From an uncultured Pelagibacteraceae bacterium (GTDB lineage: Bacteria > Pseudomonadota > Alphaproteobacteria > Pelagibacterales > Pelagibacteraceae), in assembly GCA_902517865.1 (NCBI GenBank), contig CABYDT010000002.1:110998-174997 (forward strand): DNA of 64,000 nucleotides, in the 5' to 3' direction. A program made the translations under genes and the position numbers. This document shows, one piece after another, positions 27,701-36,027 of this stretch (position 1 is the first letter of the stretch; the number at the start of each line of letters is the position of its first letter). The notes below the pieces were generated by a model. It was not told the DNA's origin. It made no database searches and was given only the letters and a program-made list of their open reading frames with translations.

Positions 27701-29273
27701 AGTTTTGTCTGAAAAAGTTCGATAGAGGTCTATAGCAGCTCGATAAAACAGCTATTGGAGTATCATCGCCCATTGATCCTACTGCCTCTTTTTGATCCTC
27801 TACCATTGGATGTAAAATAATTTCGAGGTCTTCAATGCTTAAGCCAGCTAAATATTGCCTTTGACGTAACTCATCTCCTTGGTAAATAAAATTTTCTTTT
27901 AATTGTTTAAAGTATTTGTCTAAATCTATATGATTTAATGCGAACTTTTTATAAATCTTGTTATTAGAAAGTTTATCTTTAATTTTTAAATCATCAAAAT
28001 ATTGCCCTTTCTCTAAATCTAGAGATATCATTTGGCCGGGTCCAACTCTTCCTCTGAAGAGAATGTTTTCTTCATCAATATGCACCATCCCCGTCTCAGA
28101 TCCTGCAAAGAGCATTTTGTCTTTTGTTATTGTATATCTTAATGGTCTCAATCCATTTCTATCAGAGGCGGCAATTACCCATTTTCCGTCATAGGCTGCT
28201 ACAGCAGCTGGTCCATCCCAAGGCTCAATTACTGAATTTAAATAATTATACATATCCCTATGTGATTTTGGAATAATTTTACTTTTTTTGGACCAAGCTT
28301 CTGGTATCACCATCATCTTAGCAATAGGCAAAGTACGTCCAGATCTTACTAATAATTCGAATGTTGCATCTAAAGAAGCGGTATCAGAATTGTTTGATTT
28401 AATTATTGGTTTAATATCATCAATATTACTAATCTTTTCTGTATTAAAACCAGACTCGTGTGTTTTCATCCAATTAACATTTCCTTTTAAAGTATTAATT
28501 TCACCATTATGAGCTAAGACTCTGAATGGTTGAGCCAGTTCCCAAGATGGGAAAGTATTGGTTGAAAATCTTTGGTGAAATATTGCAAACCTTGAGATAA
28601 AGCGTTCATCGCATAGATCTGGATAAAAATCAGATATGTTTTCTGCCAAAAACATACCTTTATAAATAATTGATTGAGAACTTAACGAGCAAATATAAAA
28701 GTCGTTTAATTGTTCAATAATTGCTTTTTTTTCAATTTTTTTCCTTACGACAAATAATTTAGTTTCAAGATCTAAACGATCTATTTTTTGATCATATGCA
28801 AATATTATTTGTTCGATTTCGGGTCTTGTATCATTTGCTTTTTGACCTAGAACTTTGGCATTAACAGGTACTTGTCTCCAACCAAATATATAGAAATTAT
28901 TATCTAGAAGCTCTTGTTCCACAATTGATCTGCATCTCTCTTGATTTGCATAATTGCTTCTTGGTAGAAAGATCATTCCAACACATAATGTTTGTGAACT
29001 AAGAAGTTCATGCCCAGTCTCTTTAATTTCTTCCTTGAAAAATTCTTCGTTAAATTCAATATGCAAACCGGCTCCATCACCTGTCCTTCCATCGGCATCT
29101 ACAGCTCCTCTGTGCCAAACCGCTTTTAACGCGTCTATACCATTGGTAACGACGTCTCTTCTTTTTTTTCCATTCATGGAAGCAATAAATCCTACCCCAC
29201 ATGCATCGTGGTCATTTATATTTACAAAACTATTTTGTAATTTTAATTTGTTTTTTTTATATAAATTTGTCAT
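24765..29273 (-). CDS. gltB: Glutamate synthase (NADPH) large subunit
   Basis: 1502 residues, full length. An N-terminal 24-residue propeptide precedes the nucleophile Cys25 in DACGVGF (class II glutaminase domain). Then come the central domain, the FMN-binding synthase domain with GEGGEDEKRY, GAKPGEGGQLPG and SGHNGGSGATPQTS, a 3Fe-4S cysteine set in CIMVRQCHSDTCPVGICTQ, and the C-terminal GXGXG beta-helix domain. It makes two glutamates from glutamine and 2-oxoglutarate. ATGA overlap with gltD. Together with amt at the window end it is part of ammonium assimilation. Confidence 0.97.
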   Translation of the reverse strand: MTNLYKKNKLKLQNSFVNINDHDACGVGFIASMNGKKRRDVVTNGIDALKAVWHRGAVDADGRTGDGAGLHIEFNEEFFKEEIKETGHELLSSQTLCVGMIFLPRSNYANQERCRSIVEQELLDNNFYIFGWRQVPVNAKVLGQKANDTRPEIEQIIFAYDQKIDRLDLETKLFVVRKKIEKKAIIEQLNDFYICSLSSQSIIYKGMFLAENISDFYPDLCDERFISRFAIFHQRFSTNTFPSWELAQPFRVLAHNGEINTLKGNVNWMKTHESGFNTEKISNIDDIKPIIKSNNSDTASLDATFELLVRSGRTLPIAKMMVIPEAWSKKSKIIPKSHRDMYNYLNSVIEPWDGPAAVAAYDGKWVIAASDRNGLRPLRYTITKDKMLFAGSETGMVHIDEENILFRGRVGPGQMISLDLEKGQYFDDLKIKDKLSNNKIYKKFALNHIDLDKYFKQLKENFIYQGDELRQRQYLAGLSIEDLEIILHPMVEDQKEAVGSMGDDTPIAVLSSCYRPLSNFFRQNFSQVTNPPIDSLRENRVMSLNTRFGNLENILNDKLTEQKSYLLSSPVLSNSQFKKIFEIFKNETKIIDCTYLVNNNNINLKSELDRIRLESETSVREGYKHIVLSDEGVSKKNISIPLILATGAVQSHLTNLGLRKFVSLNIKSSECLDTHYFAVLIGAGATTVNPYLAIDSIHQRFSKGLFGKMTFDECVKRYLKAVNDGLLKIMSKMGISVISSYRGGLNFQSLGLSRALVAEYFPGLESRISGIGINGIEQMMIKQHQKSFRENVISLPIGGIYKYRKEGETHGYQAKTIHMLQHAVTNNSYSAYKKYAEEIQKFPPIHLRDLLDFKVKNKPISLDQVESITEIRKRFGSGSMSMGALSKEAHESLAIAMNRIGGASCSGEGGEDEKRYKTMSNGDSANSRVKQVASGRFGVTAKYLNNCNEIEIKIAQGAKPGEGGQLPGFKVSKYISKLRHSTPGVTLVSPPPHHDIYSIEDLAQLIYDLKQINPVARVGVKLVASNGVGTIAAGVAKAKADIILISGHNGGSGATPQTSVKYVGLPWEMGLTETNQILTLNGLRHNVVLRTDGGIKTGRDVVMAAMMGADEFGIATTSLIAMGCIMVRQCHSDTCPVGICTQKESLRAKFTGTPDKVVNLFTFIAEEVREILASLGFKSLNDVIGRTDLLAQVSKGSANLDDLDFNPLLVQADPGDNPRYCKEKIRNQVPPTLDEKIIKDTRNLIDKGQKIEISYNIKNTDRTVGARLSSLLVREYSDKQLLEDQINITLRGSAGQSLGAFTIPGVKINVIGDCNDYVGKGLSGGTLVIRPSKLSNLQTSTNTILGNTVLYGATSGKLFAAGQAGERFAVRNSGAIAVTEGVGTNACEYMTGGTVVILGEVGDNFAAGMTGGMAFVFDIDNKIQDIINPKSVIWNKVEVPYWEKYLKKLVNEHQKNTQSVFTKKIIDNWEENIKHFVQICPIEMLDKIDHPVSITKDEKKVG

Positions 29274-30706
29274 GCAGCAATAGTTTTATTTTTTTTACTT
29301 TCCAGGTAATTTGAGATACCTTCAGCTGCATCGCGACCGTCTCTAATAGCCCAAACCACTAGAGAGGCACCTCTGACAATGTCACCAGCAGCAAAGACAC
29401 CTTTTATATTTGTTTTTAAAGTTTTAAGATCAGTTTTTATCGTTCCCCACTTCGTTATTTCTAAACCAGGTTCTTCGAATAATTTTGGAATATTTTCTGC
29501 ATCAAAACCTAGAGCTTTTATTACAATGTCTGCTTTTATTGTTTCTTCTTTACCTTCTATTACTTCGGGTGATCTTCTGCCTGAAGCGTCTGGATCACCT
29601 AATCTCATTTTGTTGATTAAAACTTCTTCAACTTTTTCGGTCCCTTTAAAAAGTTTAGGGCTAGATAACCAAACAAATTCTATTCCTTCTTCTTCCGCAT
29701 TTGTAACTTCTCTTGCAGATCCAGGCATATTTTCTTTATCTCTTCTGTATAAACATGACACTTTTTTGGCTTTTTGGCGTATTGCGGTTCTAACACAATC
29801 CATAGCAGTATCACCACCTCCAATCACTACAACGTTTTTTCCTTCGCAATTTAAGTTTCCATTATCAAAATTTTCAACTTTATCACCTAACCCTTTTTTA
29901 TTTGAAGCTGTTAAAAATTCCATTGCAGGATAAATATTTTTTAAATTTGATCCTGGTATTTCTATTTCTCTTGATTTGTAGACTCCAGTTGCGATTAATA
30001 TTGCATCGTGTTTTTCTTTTAATTCTTTTAAAGTAGCATTTTTTCCTACCTCAAAATTATTTATAATTTTAATTTTACTATCCTCTAAATATTTTATTCT
30101 TCTTAGAACTATATCTTTTTCTAATTTAAAGTTAGGTATTCCATAAATTAATAATCCTCCCGATCTGTCATACCGATCATAAACAGTTATTTGATATCCT
30201 TTTTTTCTTAATTGTTCAGCCGCTGCTAAACCAGCTGGTCCTGCGCCTATAATTCCAATAGTTTCTTTTAATTCACTGGTAGGTTTGACTGGCTTAACCC
30301 AATTGTTTTCCCAAGCATTATTTGTTAAAAACTTTTCTACTGCACCTATTGTAACTGTTCCATGGCCAGATTGCTCAATTACACAGTTGCCCTCGCACAA
30401 TCTATCTTGGGGACAAATACTTCCGCAGACTTCCGGCATATTATTTGTTGATGCAGATAAATTATAAGCCTCTTCTAATCTACCTTCTGCAGTCATCTTT
30501 AACCAATCTGGTATATTGTTGTGGAGAGGACAATGAACTTGACAAAATGGGGTACCACATTGACTACACCTGCTAGCCTGGGACTTGGCTTTATCATTAA
30601 TAAATTCTTTGTAGATTTCATTAAAATTTGAAATCCTAGTTTTGCTATCCTCTTTAAAAGGTGTTTCTTTAGAGAGGTCGGTAAATTTTAACATTTTGTT
30701 TGACAT
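29270..30706 (-). CDS. gltD: Glutamate synthase small subunit
   Basis: 478 residues. The N-terminal Fe-S part has CSQCGTPFCQVHCPLHNNIPDW (about 42-63) and CGSICPQDRLCEGNC (about 93-107). It is followed by FAD-binding GAGPAGLAAAEQL (about 154-166) and NAD(P)H-binding GGGDTAMDCV (about 295-304) Rossmann motifs. It passes electrons from NADPH to GltB. It is the first gene of gltDB. An inverted repeat lies at 30732-30754, just upstream of its start. Confidence 0.97.
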   Translation of the reverse strand: MSNKMLKFTDLSKETPFKEDSKTRISNFNEIYKEFINDKAKSQASRCSQCGTPFCQVHCPLHNNIPDWLKMTAEGRLEEAYNLSASTNNMPEVCGSICPQDRLCEGNCVIEQSGHGTVTIGAVEKFLTNNAWENNWVKPVKPTSELKETIGIIGAGPAGLAAAEQLRKKGYQITVYDRYDRSGGLLIYGIPNFKLEKDIVLRRIKYLEDSKIKIINNFEVGKNATLKELKEKHDAILIATGVYKSREIEIPGSNLKNIYPAMEFLTASNKKGLGDKVENFDNGNLNCEGKNVVVIGGGDTAMDCVRTAIRQKAKKVSCLYRRDKENMPGSAREVTNAEEEGIEFVWLSSPKLFKGTEKVEEVLINKMRLGDPDASGRRSPEVIEGKEETIKADIVIKALGFDAENIPKLFEEPGLEITKWGTIKTDLKTLKTNIKGVFAAGDIVRGASLVVWAIRDGRDAAEGISNYLESKKNKTIAA

Positions 30707-30917
30707 AATATTATTTCTTTAAAGTAGTGAATTTTTATACTTTTTGTATAAAAATATCAAAAATATTGATTAAATTAGGTAATAATTTATGTCCTATATT
30801 AGTGGAAAAAATATCAGATATGCAAAAATGTCATAAATAATTGAGAAAATAGGTAAGAAATATAATTTGAATTTAATTTGATAGTAGGGTGACCAAATAC
30901 CAATATAAACAGGATCA
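30707..30917. promoter_or_regulatory. Divergent promoter region of gltD and uppP
   Basis: 211 bp between divergent starts. A 9-bp inverted repeat, TTTTTATAC (30732-30740) and GTATAAAAA (30746-30754), lies 26 bp upstream of the gltD ATG. It is AT-only apart from its ends, so it may simply contain the -10 element. No recognisable riboswitch. Confidence 0.35.
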
Positions 30918-31691
30918 ATGGATTTCATTTTTTTAAAAGTTCTCTCAATTTCTATCATTCAAGGCGTAATGGAATGGGTGCCAATATCGTCAAGCGGGTT
31001 ACTTATTGTTTTAGAGGAAATTTTAAACATGAATAATAAAATTTTTAATTTGAATTTAAATATTACAGTTCATTTTGGATCTTTAATTGCAGTTTTATTT
31101 TTCTTTTCAAAAGAATTAACAAAAATTTTTAATAACAGAAAATTACTATTGAATATATTTGTTGCTACCGTGCCTATTATACTAATAGGGGCTATTTTGA
31201 AGTTATCAGGTTTTATTTATATTTTACAAAACACCAACACGGTTATATCTGCAACTTTAATCTTTGCAGTAATTTTATTTTTATGCGATCAAAAAAAAGT
31301 AAAAAAAAAATTTAATAAAAATATATCCTACCAGCATGCAATGGTGATAGGTTTGGCCCAGGTAGCCGCACTGATCCCAGGTTCTTCTAGGTCTGGTGTA
31401 ACAATTTCAGCTGCAAGATATTTAGGATACTCAAGAGTAGATGCTGCAAAATTTTCTTTTTTAATCTCAATACCAACAATTTTTGGGGCTAATATTTTAA
31501 ATTTATCAGATACTAAAATTGATTATTTTAAGGACGATTATTATTTATTAATAGTAGCTTTTATAGTTTCTTTCATAGTCTCATTTTATACAATTAAATA
31601 TTTCCTAAATTTTTTACAAAAATTTTCATTAAATATCTTTGTGATTATTAGAATTATTTTAGGTATTTATCTGGCAATTTTTTTTATTTAG
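30918..31691 (+). CDS. uppP: Undecaprenyl-diphosphatase-like protein (UppP/BacA), altered active site
   Basis: 257 residues with about eight hydrophobic segments. The two BacA signatures are present: IIQGVMEWVPISSSGLL (13-29) and PGSSRSGVTISAARYLG (about 155-171). UppP recycles undecaprenyl pyrophosphate, the lipid carrier for peptidoglycan and polysaccharides. Compared with the usual EG-x-TEF-x-P-x-SSTGH motif, the first Glu is Gln15 and the His is Leu28, while Glu19, Ser25 and the Ser-Arg pair of the second motif remain. Activity may therefore be reduced or altered. It converges on the NDUFA9-like gene with an 8-bp overlap. Confidence 0.85.
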   Translation: MDFIFLKVLSISIIQGVMEWVPISSSGLLIVLEEILNMNNKIFNLNLNITVHFGSLIAVLFFFSKELTKIFNNRKLLLNIFVATVPIILIGAILKLSGFIYILQNTNTVISATLIFAVILFLCDQKKVKKKFNKNISYQHAMVIGLAQVAALIPGSSRSGVTISAARYLGYSRVDAAKFSFLISIPTIFGANILNLSDTKIDYFKDDYYLLIVAFIVSFIVSFYTIKYFLNFLQKFSLNIFVIIRIILGIYLAIFFI

Positions 31692-32631
31692 TAAATTGAC
31701 CAGCAGGACGGTGATATTTTAAATATGTAGGTACAATACTCTCCACAGAACGTGGTAAAATACTTAAATCCGAGAAAGTATTATTTTCACCGGTTATTAT
31801 ATTATCTCCAGACTCTAATATTTTGATTTGATCGATTGTTAAGATGGGTTTTGGCGCGAGCTGCATAAAGAAAGCTTGAAACTTACCGATACCAAATGGT
31901 AGTGGAATGATAACATTTTTTCTTCTGATTTCTTTCAACATTAATTTTATTAATTCATACAATTTATATCTTTTAGGTCCGGCTAATTCGTAAGTCTTAG
32001 CTAGTGTTTCAGTCTCTACAATATAATTAATTGCGTCACCTATATCTCCTACGTAACATGGTTGGAATTTAACTTCACATCCAACTATTGGTAATACAGG
32101 AAAAATTCTCGCAAGCTTGGCGAATGTGTTAAAGAATTTGTCATCTGGACCAAAGACTACTGACGGCTTAATTATAACGTAGTTTTGTAAACTATTTTTT
32201 ATATGTTTCTCTGCACGAAATTTAGTTTGTAAATACTTAGAGTCAGTACCGTCTTTTACTCCTAAAGAAGAAAAATGAATAAATTGTTTTATTTTTTTTT
32301 TATCTTTTATTATTTTAGTAATTAATTCTGGAAATTTAAAATGCAGTTTTTCAAACTTGTATTCTCTTTTTTCATAAAGGATACCAACAAGATTTATACA
32401 GACATCTACTTCATTTAAAAAACTACTAACTTGGCTTTCATTGAATATATTTATTTTAATTAATTCAATTTGACCCATCTCACCTAATAACTTAAGGTTT
32501 TGCTTCAAATAAGGATTTCTCGAGGCAATTTTTATTCTGTGTCCGGACTTGGCCAGTTTTTTAATCACGTTTTCACCTACAAAACCCGCACCAAATATAC
32601 CAACTGTTTTGCTGTTAAAATCTTTCAACAT
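31684..32631 (-). CDS. Complex I NDUFA9-like NAD(P)-binding protein
   Basis: 315 residues. It has the Rossmann motif VGIFGAGFVGENVIKKLAKSG (10-30), INLVGILYEKREYKFEKLHFK (about 83-103) and IIKPSVVFGPDDKFFN (about 153-168). This matches the atypical SDR family shared by alphaproteobacteria and mitochondrial complex I subunit NDUFA9 (39 kDa). It is probably a complex I-associated or ubiquinone-biosynthesis-associated protein. The role in bacteria is not settled. Confidence 0.75.
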   Translation of the reverse strand: MLKDFNSKTVGIFGAGFVGENVIKKLAKSGHRIKIASRNPYLKQNLKLLGEMGQIELIKINIFNESQVSSFLNEVDVCINLVGILYEKREYKFEKLHFKFPELITKIIKDKKKIKQFIHFSSLGVKDGTDSKYLQTKFRAEKHIKNSLQNYVIIKPSVVFGPDDKFFNTFAKLARIFPVLPIVGCEVKFQPCYVGDIGDAINYIVETETLAKTYELAGPKRYKLYELIKLMLKEIRRKNVIIPLPFGIGKFQAFFMQLAPKPILTIDQIKILESGDNIITGENNTFSDLSILPRSVESIVPTYLKYHRPAGQFTK

Positions 32632-32662
32632 GTTATATACAATCTGAAATTGAATATTTTAC

Positions 32663-33280
32663 ATGAAAATAATTTTGCATAAATCAGATTTACCAGAAAA
32701 TTCGAAATTAAAAACCTCTGATAGTGTGGCAATTGATGCAGAAAGTTTAGGATTAAACTATTTAAATCGAGATAAACTGTGTCTTGCCCAGTTATGTAAT
32801 GGAGATAATGAAGTACATATTATTCAATTTGACAGAAATAAATACCATTGTCCAAATCTAAAGGAAATTTTAGAAAATTCAAAAATACAAAAGATAGGTC
32901 ACTTTATTAGATTTGAAATCGGCATATTTGAAAAATATTTAAAAGCTAAAACCAGAAATGTTTATTGTACTAAAATTGCAAGCAAGCTGACAAGAACTTA
33001 CACTGATAAACATGGTTTGCTAGATCTAACTAAAGATTTACTGGGTATAACATTAAACAAAACTTTACAAAGCTCAGATTGGGGATCGGAGGAATTATCA
33101 AAAGATCAGCTTAATTACGCTGCAAATGATGTTATTAATTTACACAAATTAAAAACGAAATTAGATAAAATGCTGGTTAGAGATAAGAGAGTTGAAATTG
33201 CAAAAAAGTGTTTTGATTTTCTTGAAACTCAAGTGGAATTAGATTTAAAAGGATTTGAAGAGGATATATTTTCACATTAA
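32663..33280 (+). CDS. Ribonuclease D-like 3'-5' exonuclease (short form)
   Basis: 205 residues, a single DEDDy exonuclease domain without the C-terminal HRDC domains of classical RNase D. Acidic residues occur in VAIDAESLGL (Asp and Glu near 25-27) and GHFIRFEIGIFE. The C-terminal exo motif is YAANDVINLH with Tyr and Asp. Alphaproteobacteria commonly carry such a short rnd-like gene in front of kdsD-lptC, as here (4-bp gap to kdsD). It likely trims RNA 3' ends. Confidence 0.82.
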   Translation: MKIILHKSDLPENSKLKTSDSVAIDAESLGLNYLNRDKLCLAQLCNGDNEVHIIQFDRNKYHCPNLKEILENSKIQKIGHFIRFEIGIFEKYLKAKTRNVYCTKIASKLTRTYTDKHGLLDLTKDLLGITLNKTLQSSDWGSEELSKDQLNYAANDVINLHKLKTKLDKMLVRDKRVEIAKKCFDFLETQVELDLKGFEEDIFSH

Positions 33281-33284
33281 TAAG

Positions 33285-34256
33285 ATGAAAAATAACAATA
33301 TTATAAAAGAGGCTCAAAAAACAATTTATACTGAGATTAATGCTCTAAAAAAATTATCATCAAGTCTTGGTAATTCATTTTTAAAAACCATAAATGCAAT
33401 TAACAGCATTAAAGGTAGAGTTATATGCTGTGGTGTAGGAAAGTCAGCAAAAATACTTAACAAAGTATCAAGCACTTTTTCATCTGTTGGGATTTCTAGT
33501 TTTGTACTTGATGTGACCGATGCAAATCATGGATCTCTTGGATCAATTAAAAAAGATGATATTTTGCTAATTGCTTCATTCAGCGGTAATAGCACTGAGC
33601 TGGTAAATATTTTAAAATTTGCAAAGAGATTTAAAATCAAAACTATTGGCATTAGTTCTAATAATAAGTCCAAACTAATATCTTCCTCAGATATAAAATT
33701 AATTACGCCAAAAATAAAAGAGGCAGGTAATAAACATTTAAATTTTGTCCCTACATCATCTAGTACCATGCTTGTTGCGTTGGGTGATGCAATTGCAATG
33801 ACAGTTGCTTATAAAAGAAAGTTTAAAAAAGAAAATTTCGGTCATTTTCATCCAAGTGGGAGTTTAGGAAAAAATCTATCTCCAGTTACTGATATTATGA
33901 AAAAAGGAAATGATATACCTATGGTTAAGGAAAACTATTCTATATCCAAAGTTATATTGGAAATTTCTTCCAAAAGATTAGGGTGTGCATTGGTGATTAA
34001 CAAAAACAAGAAAATAGTTGGTTTTTGTTCTGATGGTGACCTAAGAAGATTTATGAAAAAGAACAAAAATTTTTATCACAAGTGCGCCAAAGATATGATG
34101 TCAAAACAACCTATGACTATTAATGAAAAATCTTTGATAATAGACGCATTAAAAATCATGAACCAAAAAAAAATTACCGTTTTGATAGTTGAAAAAAATA
34201 AAAAAATTAAAGGATTGATACATATGCATGATATTATCTCTTTTCTAGGTATATAA
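33285..34256 (+). CDS. kdsD: Arabinose-5-phosphate isomerase (KdsD/KpsF)
   Basis: 323 residues from the ATG at 33285. A TTG ten codons upstream lies inside rnd and is rejected. The SIS domain has CCGVGKSAKI, DANHGSLG, SFSGNSTELVNI and the catalytic-His block GHFHPSGSLGK. It is followed by two CBS domains (about 200-323). It converts ribulose-5-phosphate to arabinose-5-phosphate for KDO, the first step of LPS inner core. The stop overlaps the lptC ATG (TAATG). Confidence 0.93.
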   Translation: MKNNNIIKEAQKTIYTEINALKKLSSSLGNSFLKTINAINSIKGRVICCGVGKSAKILNKVSSTFSSVGISSFVLDVTDANHGSLGSIKKDDILLIASFSGNSTELVNILKFAKRFKIKTIGISSNNKSKLISSSDIKLITPKIKEAGNKHLNFVPTSSSTMLVALGDAIAMTVAYKRKFKKENFGHFHPSGSLGKNLSPVTDIMKKGNDIPMVKENYSISKVILEISSKRLGCALVINKNKKIVGFCSDGDLRRFMKKNKNFYHKCAKDMMSKQPMTINEKSLIIDALKIMNQKKITVLIVEKNKKIKGLIHMHDIISFLGI

Positions 34257-34828
34257 TGCCAAAAACTTTTATAGTTCTAATAGGTCTTGTAGTTATCGCA
34301 ATTGTTTATGTATATATTCCATCTATTAACCCTGGATCAGTTGAGAAGGAAAGCTCTAACAAAGAAAAAAGTGAAAAAAAAATAGATAATCAAAATACCT
34401 TCGTTAAACCTGAGTATGTATGGAAAACAGGCGATGGTAATTCGCTAATAATAAAATCTGAAATAGCAGTGCAGAATAAAAAAGATCCTCATATTTTAGA
34501 TTTAAAGAAAGTATATTCATATTCAAATCTTAATGATGGAACTAAAATTGAACTGAAATCTGGAAAAGCAATTTATAATCGTCAATCACAAAATATTGTA
34601 TATTACGATAAAGTTAAAATAGAAAATAAAGATGTATTCATAACTTCTGATAACGCAGAGTATGTAACACGGACGAGCTTACTAACTTTATATGGCAATG
34701 TAAGGGTTAAAAAAGATAAAGACTATTTAATTTCAGACACTGTGATATTTAATACAAAAACGAAAAATTTAAAATTTTCGATGAAAGATAAAACAAAAAA
34801 AGTTTATGGAAAAAAAACAAAAAATTAA
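34256..34828 (+). CDS. lptC: LPS export protein LptC
   Basis: 190 residues: an N-terminal membrane anchor (about 4-23), a lysine/glutamate-rich linker, then a beta-jellyroll-like region with repeated short strands (SGKAIYNRQSQNIVYYDKVKI, TSDNAEYVTRTSLLTLYGNVRV) typical of LptC. It links the LptB2FG transporter to LptA in the periplasm. Its 3' end overlaps the start of lptB by 23 bp. lptA, usually found between lptC and lptB, is not here. Confidence 0.82.
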   Translation: MPKTFIVLIGLVVIAIVYVYIPSINPGSVEKESSNKEKSEKKIDNQNTFVKPEYVWKTGDGNSLIIKSEIAVQNKKDPHILDLKKVYSYSNLNDGTKIELKSGKAIYNRQSQNIVYYDKVKIENKDVFITSDNAEYVTRTSLLTLYGNVRVKKDKDYLISDTVIFNTKTKNLKFSMKDKTKKVYGKKTKN

Positions 34829-35705
34829 GGTAAAGGCTGTTACATCTGGTAAAAAAGTTCAAAAACTAATACTAAAAGAAAAATTTTTAGTTAAAAAAAA
34901 ATTTATACTAAATGAAAAATATTTAGTTAAAAAAAAACTTGTACCAGTAGAAAACGTTATTGATTTTAAGAATACATCTCAATCAAATTTAGAGATAAGA
35001 AATGTCTCAAAAATTTTAGATGATAAACCAATAATTAAAAACGTTAGTTTAAGTATTGAACCCGGTAAAATAGTTGGTCTTCTTGGACCCAACGGATGTG
35101 GCAAAACTACTTTATATAATTTAATTGTAGGAAAATACTCAGTTGATAAAGGTGATATTTTATTAAATAACAATAAAATTCAGGATTTTCCAATTTATCA
35201 AAGAAGTCGAATGGGTATCAGCTTGCTTGAACAACATAGAGGATTATTAAATAATTTAACAGCTTTTGAAAACTTGTGTGCAATTTTAGAACTTTATATT
35301 AACGATAAAGATATAATTTACAAAAAAGCAAATGAATTATTAGCAAAATTTAATTTGGAATATTTGAAAAACGTAAGAGCGAGAAATTTATCTGGTGGTG
35401 AATATCGTAAGTGCGGTATTTTGCAAAGAATTTGCAATAAAAATATTTCGATTCTTCTTTTGGATGAGCCGTGTGCAGCTTTGGATTTAATATCTGTAAA
35501 TAGCCTCAAGCAATTTATATTAGAATTAAAAAAATCCGGAATATCAATATTAATCACTGACCATAATTATTTCTTAATTGAGGATATTCTCGATAAAGTT
35601 TATATCATGAAGCAAGGTCAGATTATAACCAGCGGTACTACAAAACAAATTGAAAAAGATGAAAAAGCAATAAAATATTATTTAGGACAAAAAATATCTA
35701 ATTAA
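34806..35705 (+). CDS. lptB: LPS export ABC ATPase LptB with basic N-terminal extension
   Basis: 299 residues. The ABC core starts near residue 58 (LEIRNVSKIL). It has Walker A GPNGCGKTT (about 94-102), Q-loop LLEQHRGL, signature LSGGEYRKCGIL (about 196-207), Walker B ILLLDEPCAALD (about 217-228) and switch His in TDHNY, all normal for LptB (about 240 residues). The first ~57 residues are extra and lysine-rich, with a tandem repeat of the form L-x-EK-[FY]-LVKKK (about 24-47). The only ATG for this frame overlaps lptC, so the extension looks genuine. It powers LPS extraction from the inner membrane. Confidence 0.9.
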   Translation: MEKKQKIKVKAVTSGKKVQKLILKEKFLVKKKFILNEKYLVKKKLVPVENVIDFKNTSQSNLEIRNVSKILDDKPIIKNVSLSIEPGKIVGLLGPNGCGKTTLYNLIVGKYSVDKGDILLNNNKIQDFPIYQRSRMGISLLEQHRGLLNNLTAFENLCAILELYINDKDIIYKKANELLAKFNLEYLKNVRARNLSGGEYRKCGILQRICNKNISILLLDEPCAALDLISVNSLKQFILELKKSGISILITDHNYFLIEDILDKVYIMKQGQIITSGTTKQIEKDEKAIKYYLGQKISN

Positions 35706-35970
35706 TTTCTTCTTCGTTTTCTATTTCAGCTTGTTCTTCTAAACTAATAATATTATCTTCTGAATTATCTACCTCATCTATTTTTGCTATATCTTCCTCT
35801 TTTTTAATTGGTTCTTTAGGTTGAGGTTTTTGTTGCTGAATTACAGGTATTGTTTCGATTGATTTATCCTCTAAAGTTTTACCGCAGGAACATTTTGGAT
35901 TTGTTTTTTTTAGCGTGTACCACTTTTTTCCACATTCACACGTGATTTTTTTTCCAAATTTAGGATCCAT
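35698..35970 (-). CDS. TIGR02300-like zinc-ribbon protein with acidic tail
   Basis: 90 residues. N-terminal DPKFGKKITCECGKKWYTL and PKCSCGKTL form a four-cysteine mini zinc ribbon, followed by a proline/glutamine linker and a strongly acidic tail. This is the layout of the alphaproteobacterial TIGR02300 (FYDLN acid) family, whose gene usually sits next to aroA as here. The signature FYDLN reads WYTLK, so the match is partial. Function unknown. Its end overlaps the lptB end by 8 bp, convergent. Confidence 0.65.
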   Translation of the reverse strand: MDPKFGKKITCECGKKWYTLKKTNPKCSCGKTLEDKSIETIPVIQQQKPQPKEPIKKEEDIAKIDEVDNSEDNIISLEEQAEIENEEEIN

Positions 35971-36027
35971 ATTGCAATATATTATTTCTTTTAATTTAAA
36001 ACACGGGTTATATAATTGAAAATATAA

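Noticed and set aside
28954..29283. Plus-strand ORFs opposite gltB and gltD (for example 28954-29283 and 29379-29933)
   Set aside because: Antisense to well conserved glutamate synthase sequence, with low-complexity hydrophobic or serine-rich translations.
30790..30836. Tiny ORF (15 codons) between gltD and uppP
   Set aside because: Too short, no ribosome site, AT-rich background; cannot be supported.
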